Of a stretch of DNA of 64,000 nucleotides, positions 1 to 7,259 are shown piece by piece; position 1 is the stretch's first letter; every line of letters starts with the position of its first letter. The notes beneath the pieces were generated by a model that saw only the letters and a list, made by a program, of their open reading frames with translations, had not been told where the DNA came from and did no database searches. This stretch comes from Natronocella acetinitrilica (GTDB lineage Bacteria > Pseudomonadota > Gammaproteobacteria > Nitrococcales > Aquisalimonadaceae). The translations under genes and the position numbers were made by a program. The stretch spans positions 1 to 64,000 of the forward strand of contig NZ_JALJXV010000013.1 in the NCBI RefSeq assembly GCF_024170285.1, given 5' to 3'.

Positions 1-35
1 TCCTTGAATTCGGGGGTGTAACGTTGGGTGCTCAT
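1..35 (-). CDS. IS3-family transposase OrfA, N-terminus only (runs off left edge)
   Basis: Reading leftward, an ATG at 33-35 is preceded by a strong AGGAGG Shine-Dalgarno and encodes MSTQRYTPEFK before the window ends. This is the typical opening of the helix-turn-helix OrfA of IS3/IS911-type transposases (family knowledge). Only 11 codons are visible, so whether the element is intact cannot be judged. The tandem repeat just upstream (56-131) would lie in its terminal region. Confidence 0.6.
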   Translation of the reverse strand, partial: MSTQRYTPEFK

Positions 36-55
36 GGGCTTCCTCCTATGCTCGA

Positions 56-131
56 ATCATAGCGTCGGAGTGTCCACGACACCCGGGGAAGTCCATCATA
101 GCGTCGGAGTGTCCACGACACCCGGGGAAGT
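56..131. repeat. Two tandem 37-bp copies, period 39, next to the transposase start
   Basis: Positions 56-92 and 95-131 are identical copies beginning ATCATAGCGTCGGAGTGTCC and ending CCGGGGAAGT, separated by 2 bp. Each contains GTGTCC-ACGACAC, itself a small inverted repeat. Lying 20-95 bp upstream of a transposase start codon, they may be an IS terminal end that has been duplicated, for example by two abutting insertion events. Nothing recognisable is coded between here and 197. Confidence 0.8.
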
Positions 132-196
132 GCACATCGCATGTGTCCGTGTGCGGGCGTGGAGTGCCTTGCACGAGAGTGTACTGCCTTGGTTGA

Positions 197-1015
197 TTAC
201 GGCGTGTTGAAGTCTTCTCCCGCCAGGAGGTGCTCCCGTGTGGTCTGCCTTATCGATTCACGGGTCGCTTCAAACGTCGACTTGACGCTCCCATTCTCCT
301 CATTGCAGTACAGCCCGCGTCGCACCTCGATCATGATCGACTGCACGTGCCCGTCCTTTCGGTAGTAGTCCGTCGGGATCAGCGTTCCGCTGAATGGCCT
401 GTCAATCTCCACTGAATAGCCCTGCCGCAGAAAGGCAGCCGCGAGGTCTTCGCTCAATGCATCCGGCGTATGGTAAGGATCAGTCCCGATGCAGATGTCC
501 GGCCGGTTCCGTGACTGGTCGGGTTCGCTCGGAAGCGGATCGGTCGCAAAGGAGTGGCAGTCGATGATCAGCGCCTCACCGAATCTTTTCAGAAACCCGG
601 CCACCGTTCGGTTCAGAGCGTGGTGATAGGGTACGTAGAGATCCCTGATACGTTGCTCTCGCTCCGCGTCGGATATGCACGCAAGCGGCTGTCCCTCCGT
701 GGTGTGCGTGTATACCACCCCTTGGCCGACCCTGGACATCGGCTCCCGCGAATCATCCGCGAAGCGCTCCGGGTCCATGACTATCCGCGAGAGGCGATTG
801 ACGAACCGGATGGCCCCAAGTTCGGAAAGCGAGGAGAAGAGGGTATCCGTGTGCCAGTCCGTCAGGCGGATGATCTCCCGATCGAGCGTTGCTCCATCAA
901 CCAGCAGGTGCCTGCGGTAACGCTCCGGCACATGCGTACTCGAATGGGGAATGTGGGCGAGGACGGGAATCGCGGGATTCCCTGCGCCGATGATCTCGAA
1001 AGACTTGTCGCTCAT
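197..1015 (-). CDS. N-formylglutamate amidohydrolase family protein
   Basis: A 272-residue protein of the N-formylglutamate amidohydrolase family (HutG/FGase type), which releases formate from N-formylglutamate in histidine degradation or acts on related N-formyl compounds. Visible family blocks are HIPHSSTHVP near residue 21, TDWHTD near 52, NRLSRIVMDPERF near 72, DCHSFATDPLP near 150 (metal-binding His/Asp type) and PFSGTLIPTDYY near 207. Its ATG overlaps the stop codon of the upstream gene (ATGA), so it is probably translationally coupled as the last gene of the metK operon. No hut genes are nearby, so the true substrate is uncertain. Confidence 0.85.
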   Translation of the reverse strand: MSDKSFEIIGAGNPAIPVLAHIPHSSTHVPERYRRHLLVDGATLDREIIRLTDWHTDTLFSSLSELGAIRFVNRLSRIVMDPERFADDSREPMSRVGQGVVYTHTTEGQPLACISDAEREQRIRDLYVPYHHALNRTVAGFLKRFGEALIIDCHSFATDPLPSEPDQSRNRPDICIGTDPYHTPDALSEDLAAAFLRQGYSVEIDRPFSGTLIPTDYYRKDGHVQSIMIEVRRGLYCNEENGSVKSTFEATRESIRQTTREHLLAGEDFNTP

Positions 1016-1629
1016 GACTGGTGGCTCCGCATCTCGCGCCGGCCGGTCGCAACGGGCTGGTCGAGGAAGCCCTCAAGACGACTGATCGCCGCATCCAGCA
1101 GTGCCAGGTGTTGACTGGCGGCCACTGCGGTTGTCGCCATTGCGTACTGGGCAACCTCTATCTCGATCGTAGTGAGAAGTGCTGCCTCGCTGTCGTCAGC
1201 GGTGGGCCAGATGGAGATCGTCCTGCCCGAGGGTGTGAAAAGTGTGGTCGATGCACCATCGCAGAGGGGGAAGCCAAAGGTGTCGCGAAGAAATGCCATG
1301 CGTTCCCAGGCGCGGGCAACACGCTGCGCGAACGAGGGCGGAAGTGGGCAGGACCGGTGGGTTGGGCGAAACGCCTTCGTATCGTCGCTCTCCTGCCATG
1401 TGCCCTGTTCCCCAAACGCGCCCGACTCGCAGTAGCTGATGCGAAAGAAGGGGCTTCGCTTTTCGCCGTCCACAACAATCTCGTGCGCCGTGTACGAATC
1501 GCCACATCGAGTGATCGCGGTTGCGGTCTCGTAGTTTGTCGGTGGGGTGATATGCAAAGCCAGTAGGTAGATCTCTTGCCCCACCGTGCGCTCTATCAGT
1601 CTGTACACGCTTGCATGGTACTCATCCAT
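1012..1629 (-). CDS. Conserved-looking protein of unknown function in metK operon
   Basis: A 205-residue soluble protein that I do not recognise. It has no signal peptide or membrane segment; its middle part (about residues 70-140) contains Cys-containing stretches such as RSCPLPPSFAQR and FGFPLCDGAST, and the C-terminal 50 residues look helical. The start overlaps the metK stop by 8 bases and its stop overlaps the amidohydrolase start by 4, so all three are almost certainly co-translated. Context suggests a role linked to its neighbours, but nothing in the sequence names it. Confidence 0.75.
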   Translation of the reverse strand: MDEYHASVYRLIERTVGQEIYLLALHITPPTNYETATAITRCGDSYTAHEIVVDGEKRSPFFRISYCESGAFGEQGTWQESDDTKAFRPTHRSCPLPPSFAQRVARAWERMAFLRDTFGFPLCDGASTTLFTPSGRTISIWPTADDSEAALLTTIEIEVAQYAMATTAVAASQHLALLDAAISRLEGFLDQPVATGRREMRSHQS

Positions 1630-2818
1630 GGAGTTGTCCTCCCGCCGCGGCGATCAGGGCATCGGTGTGCGGATTCGTCTCCCACGGGTGTTCGGCGGGG
1701 TCCGTATGCCTGCCGAAATGGCCGAGGGTCGCCGTCTTGCGGTAGTTGGGGCGGTTCAGTCGCAGCTCCTCGATGATGCCGCGGGGGCTGAGGTCGAAGA
1801 CTCGGGGGATCGCTGCCTCCAATGCCGATTCGGCAACGCGTCCGGTGCCGTGCAGGTCCACCGACACCGAGACCGGCTCCGGGTGCCCGATGGCATAGGC
1901 AAGCTGCACGGTGCACCGCTCGGCGAGGCCGGCGGCCACTACATGCCGTGCGATGTAGCGCGCGGCGTAGGCCGCCGAGCGATCAACCTTCGACGGGTCC
2001 TTGCCGGAGAACGCTCCGCCACCATGGGGGCAGGCGCCACCGTAGGTATCGACGATGATCTTGCGCCCCGTCAGACCCGTGTCTCCCTTTGGCCCGCCAA
2101 TGCTCCAGGTGCCGGCGGGATTGAGCCATAGCCGGAAATCTGCCGTTCGCATGTCACGGGGGATGACCTCATCGATGACCTGTTCAAGAAGCAGATCCTG
2201 AACCTGGGGCAGCGTAACGTCAGGTTCATGCTGCCAGGACAGCACTACCGACTGTACGCCGGCGGGTTTGCCGTCCCGGTAACGGACGGTGACCTGGCTC
2301 TTTGCGTCGGGGCGCAGTCCGCTGTTGCCCCGACGCCGCAAGTCGCCGCCCCTGGCGAGCAGGTCGTGGGCGAGCGAGACGGGCAGGGGCATCAGCGCGT
2401 CGGTTTCGTTGGTGGCGTAGCCGAACATCATGCCCTGATCGCCAGCGCCGAGCTGCTGGTCGGCCCGATCGACGCCACGTGCGATCTGCGGGCTCTGGTG
2501 ATTGAAGTGCACGGCGATCCGGCACGTGTCGGGGTCGATATCAAGCTCGCTGCTGCCATAACCGGCGTCGCGAAGTACGGTGCGGACAATGTCCGGCGCG
2601 GCTGCCTCGATTTCTCGGAACAGCTCTTCGCCTGCCGTGCGGAATTCGCCCGTGACGATGATGGTGGAATCGGCGGCCAGCGTCTCGCAGGCCACTCTGG
2701 CATCGGGGTCGCCGTTAAGAAACGCATCCAGAATGGCGTCGGAAATCTGGTCGCAGAGCTTGTCAGGATGACCGGCCGAGACTGACTCCGACGTGAATAG
2801 ACCGTTGCGGAAAAGCAT
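1622..2818 (-). CDS. metK: S-adenosylmethionine synthetase
   Basis: Methionine adenosyltransferase makes S-adenosylmethionine from methionine and ATP in the cytoplasm. The 398-residue product has the family hallmarks: GHPDK at 16-20 (ATP binding), GAGDQG at 124-129, GGPKGDTGLTGRK at 241-253 and the phosphate-binding GGGAFSGKD at 266-274. The chosen ATG (LFRNGLF...) has an AGGAGA ribosome site 7-8 bases upstream and matches the normal family start; a longer in-frame extension to 3040 looks non-coding. It lies third in a minus-strand operon and overlaps the next gene by 8 bases. Linkage to an N-formylglutamate amidohydrolase rather than to ahcY is unusual. Confidence 0.97.
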   Translation of the reverse strand: MLFRNGLFTSESVSAGHPDKLCDQISDAILDAFLNGDPDARVACETLAADSTIIVTGEFRTAGEELFREIEAAAPDIVRTVLRDAGYGSSELDIDPDTCRIAVHFNHQSPQIARGVDRADQQLGAGDQGMMFGYATNETDALMPLPVSLAHDLLARGGDLRRRGNSGLRPDAKSQVTVRYRDGKPAGVQSVVLSWQHEPDVTLPQVQDLLLEQVIDEVIPRDMRTADFRLWLNPAGTWSIGGPKGDTGLTGRKIIVDTYGGACPHGGGAFSGKDPSKVDRSAAYAARYIARHVVAAGLAERCTVQLAYAIGHPEPVSVSVDLHGTGRVAESALEAAIPRVFDLSPRGIIEELRLNRPNYRKTATLGHFGRHTDPAEHPWETNPHTDALIAAAGGQLHG

Positions 2819-2939
2819 TCGTCTTCTCCTCTTTAGCCACTTTGGCGTTCTGCCGGGGGTGGCAATCCGGAACAAATCCCCCCAGCCCGTGAGGCGGGCC
2901 AGTCCATGCATTCCTGTCGACATGTAGAGCGTATGTGGG

Positions 2940-3254
2940 CTAGTCCTTGTACTGCAGGCGGTCGTAGGGCCGCATGAAGGTTCCCGCCTTCCTAAGGAAC
3001 AGATATTCGTGCAGCACGCCACCGCGCTTGAACCAGACATAGAGGCGGCCGCCTTCCTCCACCTCGATCTGGAAGATGTCGCCCTTGTTCGTCATGCGGC
3101 CGAGGTCCTCTTCCGCTTCCTCGAGGCGAGCCTTCATCTCTAGAAAGGCCTCCTGGTATTCTCTTGGCAGGTAGTGCTGGATGGCGTCACCCAGAGTCCT
3201 GCGGGCATAGTCGCGACGGCCGTAATACTCGCGCATCTTATTGGGTGCAGGCAT
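2940..3254 (-). CDS. Small protein of unknown function upstream of metK
   Basis: A 104-residue protein with an Arg/Tyr-rich N-terminus (MREYYGRRDYARR), a Glu-rich helical middle (about residues 38-55, likely coiled coil) and a beta-looking C-terminal half. No known domain recognised. The ATG has an AGGAAGG ribosome site. It is 24 bp behind the DUF3293 gene and 121 bp before metK, so it probably shares their transcript. Confidence 0.75.
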   Translation of the reverse strand: MPAPNKMREYYGRRDYARRTLGDAIQHYLPREYQEAFLEMKARLEEAEEDLGRMTNKGDIFQIEVEEGGRLYVWFKRGGVLHEYLFLRKAGTFMRPYDRLQYKD

Positions 3255-3278
3255 GGGCCTTCCTCCTGGATCCGATTC

Positions 3279-3707
3279 CTATCTGAGCAGCGCAAGGCGG
3301 GCGGGCTTGTAGATCTCAAACTCGACGACGGCGTTCTGGCAGAACTCCGCGCCGAGGCGCCGCCCATCTGCCGGAGCAAGCCCGACGGCAAGTAAGCTCG
3401 GCTCCGCCGGCCAGTCGCCGTCCGGGACTTCACCATTAGCGGTGACGACCTTCCGCGAGAGGATGGTGAGGATGTGCGCCAGCCGGCCGTTCTGGAATTC
3501 GTTCTGCCCTGGGGAAGCCTGATGGCTGTAGGGGTTGTAGGCAGTAATCAGCGTCGCCCAGCGGGTGCCCGTGGCATCGAATAGCTGATCCATCTCCGGA
3601 GAGCGCTCTCCTATACGGATCGTGAATGGGTCGGGGGAGCCGTCCACACGGAAGAGCGTGTTGCGATAGGCGAGTTGCAGGTCGCTGGCAATCTGGCTTT
3701 CGGACAT
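3279..3707 (-). CDS. DUF3293 domain-containing protein
   Basis: A 142-residue cytoplasmic protein matching the DUF3293 pattern: an N-terminal YRNTLFRV segment, IRIGERSPEMDQLFD, then WATLITAYNPYSHQASPGQNE, and a C-terminal GAEFCQNAVVEFE block. Function of the family is not known. The start (MSESQ) was chosen because a GGAGGG ribosome site lies immediately upstream; oddly, that site is the 3' arm of a terminator-like hairpin followed by seven T residues. First gene of the DUF3293-unknown-metK operon. Confidence 0.85.
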   Translation of the reverse strand: MSESQIASDLQLAYRNTLFRVDGSPDPFTIRIGERSPEMDQLFDATGTRWATLITAYNPYSHQASPGQNEFQNGRLAHILTILSRKVVTANGEVPDGDWPAEPSLLAVGLAPADGRRLGAEFCQNAVVEFEIYKPARLALLR

Positions 3708-3733
3708 AAAAAAACCCTCCAGACAATGGAGGG
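3708..3733 (-). terminator. Terminator-like hairpin fused to ribosome site (possible attenuator)
   Basis: On the minus strand CCCTCCA, a 5-nt loop TTGTC, and TGGAGGG form a perfect 7-bp stem followed by TTTTTTT and then directly the ATG of the DUF3293 gene. This has the form of an intrinsic terminator, yet its 3' arm carries the Shine-Dalgarno. The hairpin would both stop RNA polymerase and hide the ribosome site, so it could act as an attenuator for the metK operon. No known riboswitch aptamer was recognised upstream. Confidence 0.6.
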
Positions 3734-4299
3734 CCGACACATCCCGCACGTTGCTCCTGAGAGCCACATCCGCTTTCGCGATCCACCTTACCCGGGAGAG
3801 GCAGGTTGGCTTGGGTGTCGACCCAACTCTTGATGACAAGTTGAAAGGTATACGCTTGCCGGGATGAAAGCAACCGGTGCCTGTGCGCCTACTGTCAGCC
3901 GGCTCGCCTCCTGGGTCTGTGTGCTTCTTGTGCGTTTAATGAGGTGCCATGGCGAGTGGCAACTACGTGACGTAGCACTGATGCGGACGGAGAGGGTATA
4001 AATCACGGCGAAAATTATCGGGAAACGGTCTTATGGCCAAGAATTTAGGTGTGCCACAGCTTAGAGAAGACCATTTGCTCAAGTGGTGGTCGAAAAAAAG
4101 TTAAGAATAACAGAGTTTTGTGTATTTTTCGCGCTACGCGAGATCTGCGCGCCCATCCCCAACATCCCGCCCCAGATTTCGCGTACAGCGCCAGTCCAGA
4201 ATTATGCGTCAATAATCCAGCCCTTCTGTCAATAATCCAGTGTTATGCGTCCATGGCCACCAAGCCCCGATGAATCGGACACCTCGTCTGCAAAAATCT
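3734..4299. other. Intergenic region without recognisable gene
   Basis: About 570 bp between divergent DUF3293 and nrtR genes. The left part has normal composition; 4020-4300 is A/T-rich with weak ORFs that lack ribosome sites. It should hold the promoter and leader of the metK operon and contains the short direct repeats listed separately. I see no RNA gene here, though a leader RNA that controls the 3708-3733 hairpin would have to lie in this stretch. Confidence 0.5.
4202..4251. repeat. Iteron-like short direct repeats
   Basis: GTCAATAATCCAG occurs at 4208-4220 and 4228-4240 (20-bp period), bracketed by TTATGCGTC at 4202-4210 and 4243-4251. The 20-bp spacing is about two helical turns, as in binding sites for a dimer or tandem protein. 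No partner protein is evident. Confidence 0.6.
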
Positions 4300-4346
4300 T
4301 TGACATAGTGTTCGTCATACACTAAGTTCATGCGACTGACATGAAC
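4300..4346 (+). promoter_or_regulatory. Candidate nrtR-nadA promoter with two inverted repeats (NrtR operator?)
   Basis: TTGACA at 4300-4305 is a consensus -35 element. It is followed by TAGTGT-N7-ACACTA (4306-4324), then GTTCATG-N7-CATGAAC (4326-4346), both perfect inverted repeats with 7-nt centres. The first lies between -35 and the presumed -10 (TAAGTT, 4323-4328), an ideal position for a repressor. As NrtR proteins control NAD genes by binding palindromes in their own promoters, these are probable NrtR sites (inference). Confidence 0.65.
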
Positions 4347-4360
4347 CAACGGTAGCTCCC

Positions 4361-5023
4361 TTGGCCTTTTCGGCGCACTCCCAAACCGTCTCAACTGACG
4401 TGGTGTTGTTCACCATCCGCGATGACCGGCTGATGGTGTTGCTGGTGCGTCGGCCGCGGGAGCCGTTCGGCGGCTACTGGGCCTTGCCTGGCGGTCTCGT
4501 GCACGAGCAGGAAGACCTGGACGACTGCGCCGCCCGGGTATTGCAGGCCAAGGCCGCCGTTTCAGGCATCTATCTGGAGCAGTTGTACTCGTTCGGACGG
4601 CCTGGTCGTGACCCGCGTGGTCGGGTGATCACGGTTACCTACTACGCGCTGGCGCCGACCAATCGTCTGGGCGAGACGGTGATGAAGGATTCGGACGACC
4701 GCTGCTGGGCGCCGGTGGATCAGCTGCCCGCGTTGGCGTTCGACCACAATGAAATCGTTCCTCTGGCGCATCAGCGGCTGGCGGCCAAGCTTGAGTATTC
4801 GACCATCGCCCTGCAGTTCATGGGCGAGCGTTTCACGCTGAGCGAGTTGCAGACGGTGTATGAGGTGATTCTGGGCGAGAGCCTGGACAAGCGTAATTTC
4901 CGTAGGCGTTTGCAGGGTCTGCGTTGTATCGAGGAAACCGGTGAATGGTTCCGTGGTGGCAGCCATCGACCGGCACGGCTTTACCGGGTGCGTCAGCCCG
5001 GTCGAGTCGACATCATCAAGTGA
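4361..5023 (+). CDS. nrtR: NrtR-type Nudix-related transcriptional regulator of NAD synthesis
   Basis: A 220-residue protein with an N-terminal Nudix-like domain (about 10-135) and a C-terminal winged-helix domain (about 150-215, with RFTLSELQTVYEVILG), the arrangement of NrtR repressors, which sense ADP-ribose and control NAD genes. The Nudix box is degenerate: after GGLVHEQEDLDDCAAR the catalytic REXXEE is replaced by RVLQAK, consistent with a regulator and not a hydrolase. The start is a TTG, as every upstream ATG in frame is blocked by a stop. It lies 27 bp ahead of nadA, its likely target. Confidence 0.9.
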   Translation: MAFSAHSQTVSTDVVLFTIRDDRLMVLLVRRPREPFGGYWALPGGLVHEQEDLDDCAARVLQAKAAVSGIYLEQLYSFGRPGRDPRGRVITVTYYALAPTNRLGETVMKDSDDRCWAPVDQLPALAFDHNEIVPLAHQRLAAKLEYSTIALQFMGERFTLSELQTVYEVILGESLDKRNFRRRLQGLRCIEETGEWFRGGSHRPARLYRVRQPGRVDIIK

Positions 5024-5050
5024 CGAGGGCCCATAGGCCAGAGGTTGACC

Positions 5051-6127
5051 ATGAATGAGCGGCAGTCAGTTGGCATGAACAGGCCCGAAGTGGCCCGCAG
5101 GGAGGCGTTCGGCACGGACGAAACGCTGCAAGCCGGCGAGCGCGACCTGCTGATGCACCGCATTCGCAAGAACTTGCGAGAGCATGACGCCGTGCTGGTT
5201 GCGCATTATTACACCGCATCCGACATTCAGCGTCTGGCTGACGAAACCGGGGGCATCGTGTCCGACTCCCTTGAGATGGCCCGATTCGGTTATGAGCACC
5301 CGGCCAGTACCGTGGTGGTGGCCGGTGTGCGCTTCATGGGTGAGACGGCCAAGATACTGAGCCCCGAAAAGCGCGTGATCATGCCGACCCAGGAGGCCAC
5401 TTGCTCCCTGGATATCGGTTGCCCGGCGGATGAGTTCGCGGCGTTCTGTGATGAGCATCCGGATCGCACCGTGGTGGTCTACGCCAATACCAGTGCGGCG
5501 GTGAAGGCACGGGCGGACTGGGTGGTGACGTCCAGTATCGCCCTGGACGTGATTCGTCATTTGCACGCCCAGGGCGAGAAAATCCTCTGGGCGCCGGACA
5601 AGCACCTGGGTGATTACGTCCAGCGGCAGACCGGGGCCGACATGCTGATGTGGGACGGCGCCTGCATCGTTCACGAAGAGTTCAAGGCGGTGGAGCTTGA
5701 GGCGCTGCGCGGTCAGCTCCCCGATGCCAAGGTGCTCGCCCACCCCGAATCTCCTGCTGGTGTGCTTGATCAGGCTGATGTCATCGGTTCCACCACACAA
5801 TTGCTGCGGGCAGTCACCGAACTGGACGCCACGACATTCATCGTCGCCACCGACAACGGTTTGTTCCACAAGATGCGCGAGGCGGCACCTGGCAAGCAGC
5901 TGATCGAGGCCCCAACCGCGGGGCGCAGTGCAACTTGCAACTCCTGCGCGCACTGTCCCTGGATGGCCATGAATGGCTTGCGCAATCTCGATGCCGCCCT
6001 GCGGACCGGGGCCGACGAGATTCATGTGGATCCAGCGGTCGCAAAGCGGGCAATGGTGTCCCTGGGGCGTATGCTCGATTTCGGTCGTGAGCAGAAAAAG
6101 CAGATCGCCGGAGCCGGCGACGCCTGA
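5051..6127 (+). CDS. nadA: Quinolinate synthase NadA
   Basis: NadA condenses iminoaspartate with dihydroxyacetone phosphate to quinolinate, the first committed precursor of NAD, using a [4Fe-4S] cluster. The 358-residue product shows [19 protein letters not shown] near 55, [11 protein letters not shown] near 118 (first cluster Cys), [11 protein letters not shown] near 203 and [13 protein letters not shown] near 298 (last cluster Cys). An ATG at 5051 is preferred over an in-frame TTG two codons earlier. It follows nrtR closely and is probably repressed by it. pncA at 29.2 kb is another NAD gene in this window. Confidence 0.97.
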   Translation: MNERQSVGMNRPEVARREAFGTDETLQAGERDLLMHRIRKNLREHDAVLVAHYYTASDIQRLADETGGIVSDSLEMARFGYEHPASTVVVAGVRFMGETAKILSPEKRVIMPTQEATCSLDIGCPADEFAAFCDEHPDRTVVVYANTSAAVKARADWVVTSSIALDVIRHLHAQGEKILWAPDKHLGDYVQRQTGADMLMWDGACIVHEEFKAVELEALRGQLPDAKVLAHPESPAGVLDQADVIGSTTQLLRAVTELDATTFIVATDNGLFHKMREAAPGKQLIEAPTAGRSATCNSCAHCPWMAMNGLRNLDAALRTGADEIHVDPAVAKRAMVSLGRMLDFGREQKKQIAGAGDA

Positions 6128-6146
6128 GCATTTAATTGACCCACAG

Positions 6147-6190
6147 AGAAAAAGCCGCCGACCAGGGGGGGTGGCCGGCGGCTTCCTTTG
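6147..6190. terminator. Bidirectional intrinsic terminator
   Basis: AAGCCGCCG (6152-6160) pairs with CGGCGGCTT (6176-6184). An A-rich tract before the stem gives a T-run on the minus strand, and CTTCCTTT follows on the plus strand. It separates convergent nadA and the small acidic protein gene. Confidence 0.8.
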
Positions 6191-6227
6191 CTGACGAACT
6201 CTGACTAAGTGTCAGATAACGACGGTC

Positions 6228-6422
6228 TTACCAACCGTCATCATCGTCGTCGTCGTCATCATCGTCGTCATCCCACTGGACGGTATCGACCGAATCAATG
6301 GCTGCGCCGTCGCCCGCTTCGCCCTGGTCGACCTGACCGGCTTGGGCAATACCCGCAGCACTCATCAGAAATGCGACGATCATGGCGAGAAGGGCGAAAC
6401 GAAGCTTGCTGATTGCAGTCAT
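6228..6422 (-). CDS. Small exported protein with poly-aspartate tail
   Basis: A 64-residue protein with a clear signal peptide (KLRFALLAMIVAFLMSAAGIAQA, cleavage near residue 28), a short acidic linker, and a C-terminus of twelve consecutive Asp residues ending in GW. The start has a GGAGG ribosome site. No known family. A second small acidic exported protein in this window (18540-18680) also ends in acidic residues plus Trp. Possible roles are metal-ion buffering or a halophilic surface property (inference). The Asp tract is coded by GAC/GAT repeats and may vary in length by slippage. Confidence 0.75.
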   Translation of the reverse strand: MTAISKLRFALLAMIVAFLMSAAGIAQAGQVDQGEAGDGAAIDSVDTVQWDDDDDDDDDDDDGW

Positions 6423-6602
6423 GAAACCTCCTTCAGGTTTGCTTGCAAAGGTGAGTCCGAAGACTCGCTTGAGAGGTTTGCATGCTGCGTGCCAGTCAGT
6501 GAATTTCATTGAAAACAGTCACTTGAATTTTCGGCTTCTCCAGGCCAGCCATTGAGCAGGTGTGTCAGGCTGGCGCATGTGCCGCCGCCGCATGACGCCT
6601 GA

Positions 6603-7130
6603 TCACGACGCCGGTACCGCCCCTGGCAACAGGCTCCGCCCGCAGTCCCGTAGGTAGGCCGCATAATTCTCCGGATAACGACGGTAATAGTCCTGGTGAT
6701 AGGGCTCGGCGGGGTAGAACGGCCCGGCGGGTCGCACGCGGGTGACGATGACCTGGTCCGGGTACTTGTCCTTGACCTCATCCAGCATCTCCCGGGCGAT
6801 TCGGTGCTGGTCTTCGTCGTGGTAGAAAATGCTTGGGCAGAATTGCGGCCCGACGTCGCAGAACTGACGGTTGGAGGTGGTCGGGTCGATGTGTTGCCAG
6901 TACAGTGCCAGCAGCGTGCCATAGGTGACTCGCTCGGGCTCGAACAGCACCTGGACCGCCTCGACATGGTCAGTCGTGCCACTTGAGACCAACTCGTAGT
7001 TAGGGTTCTCCACATGGCCCCCCGTGTAGCCGACCCGGGTGGCCAGTACACCTGGTACGGGATCGAAAAGGGGTTGCATGCACCAGAAACAGCCGCCTGC
7101 CAGCGTGGCCATTGCGTGGATTGCACTCAT
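6603..7130 (-). CDS. msrA: Peptide-methionine (S)-S-oxide reductase MsrA
   Basis: Repairs oxidised methionine residues using thioredoxin. The 175-residue protein has the catalytic GGCFWC motif with the nucleophile Cys at residue 14, GYTGGHVENPNYE near 34, and HYQ-type segment EPYHQDYY near 143. Start at the ATG 7128-7130 with a GGGGA ribosome site; a TTG one codon earlier is less likely. Single gene divergent from the methyltransferase at 7260. Confidence 0.95.
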   Translation of the reverse strand: MSAIHAMATLAGGCFWCMQPLFDPVPGVLATRVGYTGGHVENPNYELVSSGTTDHVEAVQVLFEPERVTYGTLLALYWQHIDPTTSNRQFCDVGPQFCPSIFYHDEDQHRIAREMLDEVKDKYPDQVIVTRVRPAGPFYPAEPYHQDYYRRYPENYAAYLRDCGRSLLPGAVPAS

Positions 7131-7259
7131 CAAGACAGATTCCCCGCCTTGCTGTTCTGCGCTCCTGCAGGGTGACTATGGAACCAATTCATTGATAATG
7201 ACCTCTGCGACTTGGTGTCGCCGCAATCAGCAGTATAGAAAACCCACAGGGGAGGGCGA

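Noticed and set aside
2819-3040. In-frame N-terminal extension of metK (74 more codons)
   Set aside because: The extension has no family similarity and a good ribosome site precedes the internal ATG at 2818.
4049-4273. 74-codon ORF in the A/T-rich gap before nrtR
   Set aside because: No ribosome site, low-complexity composition, and it covers the direct repeats.
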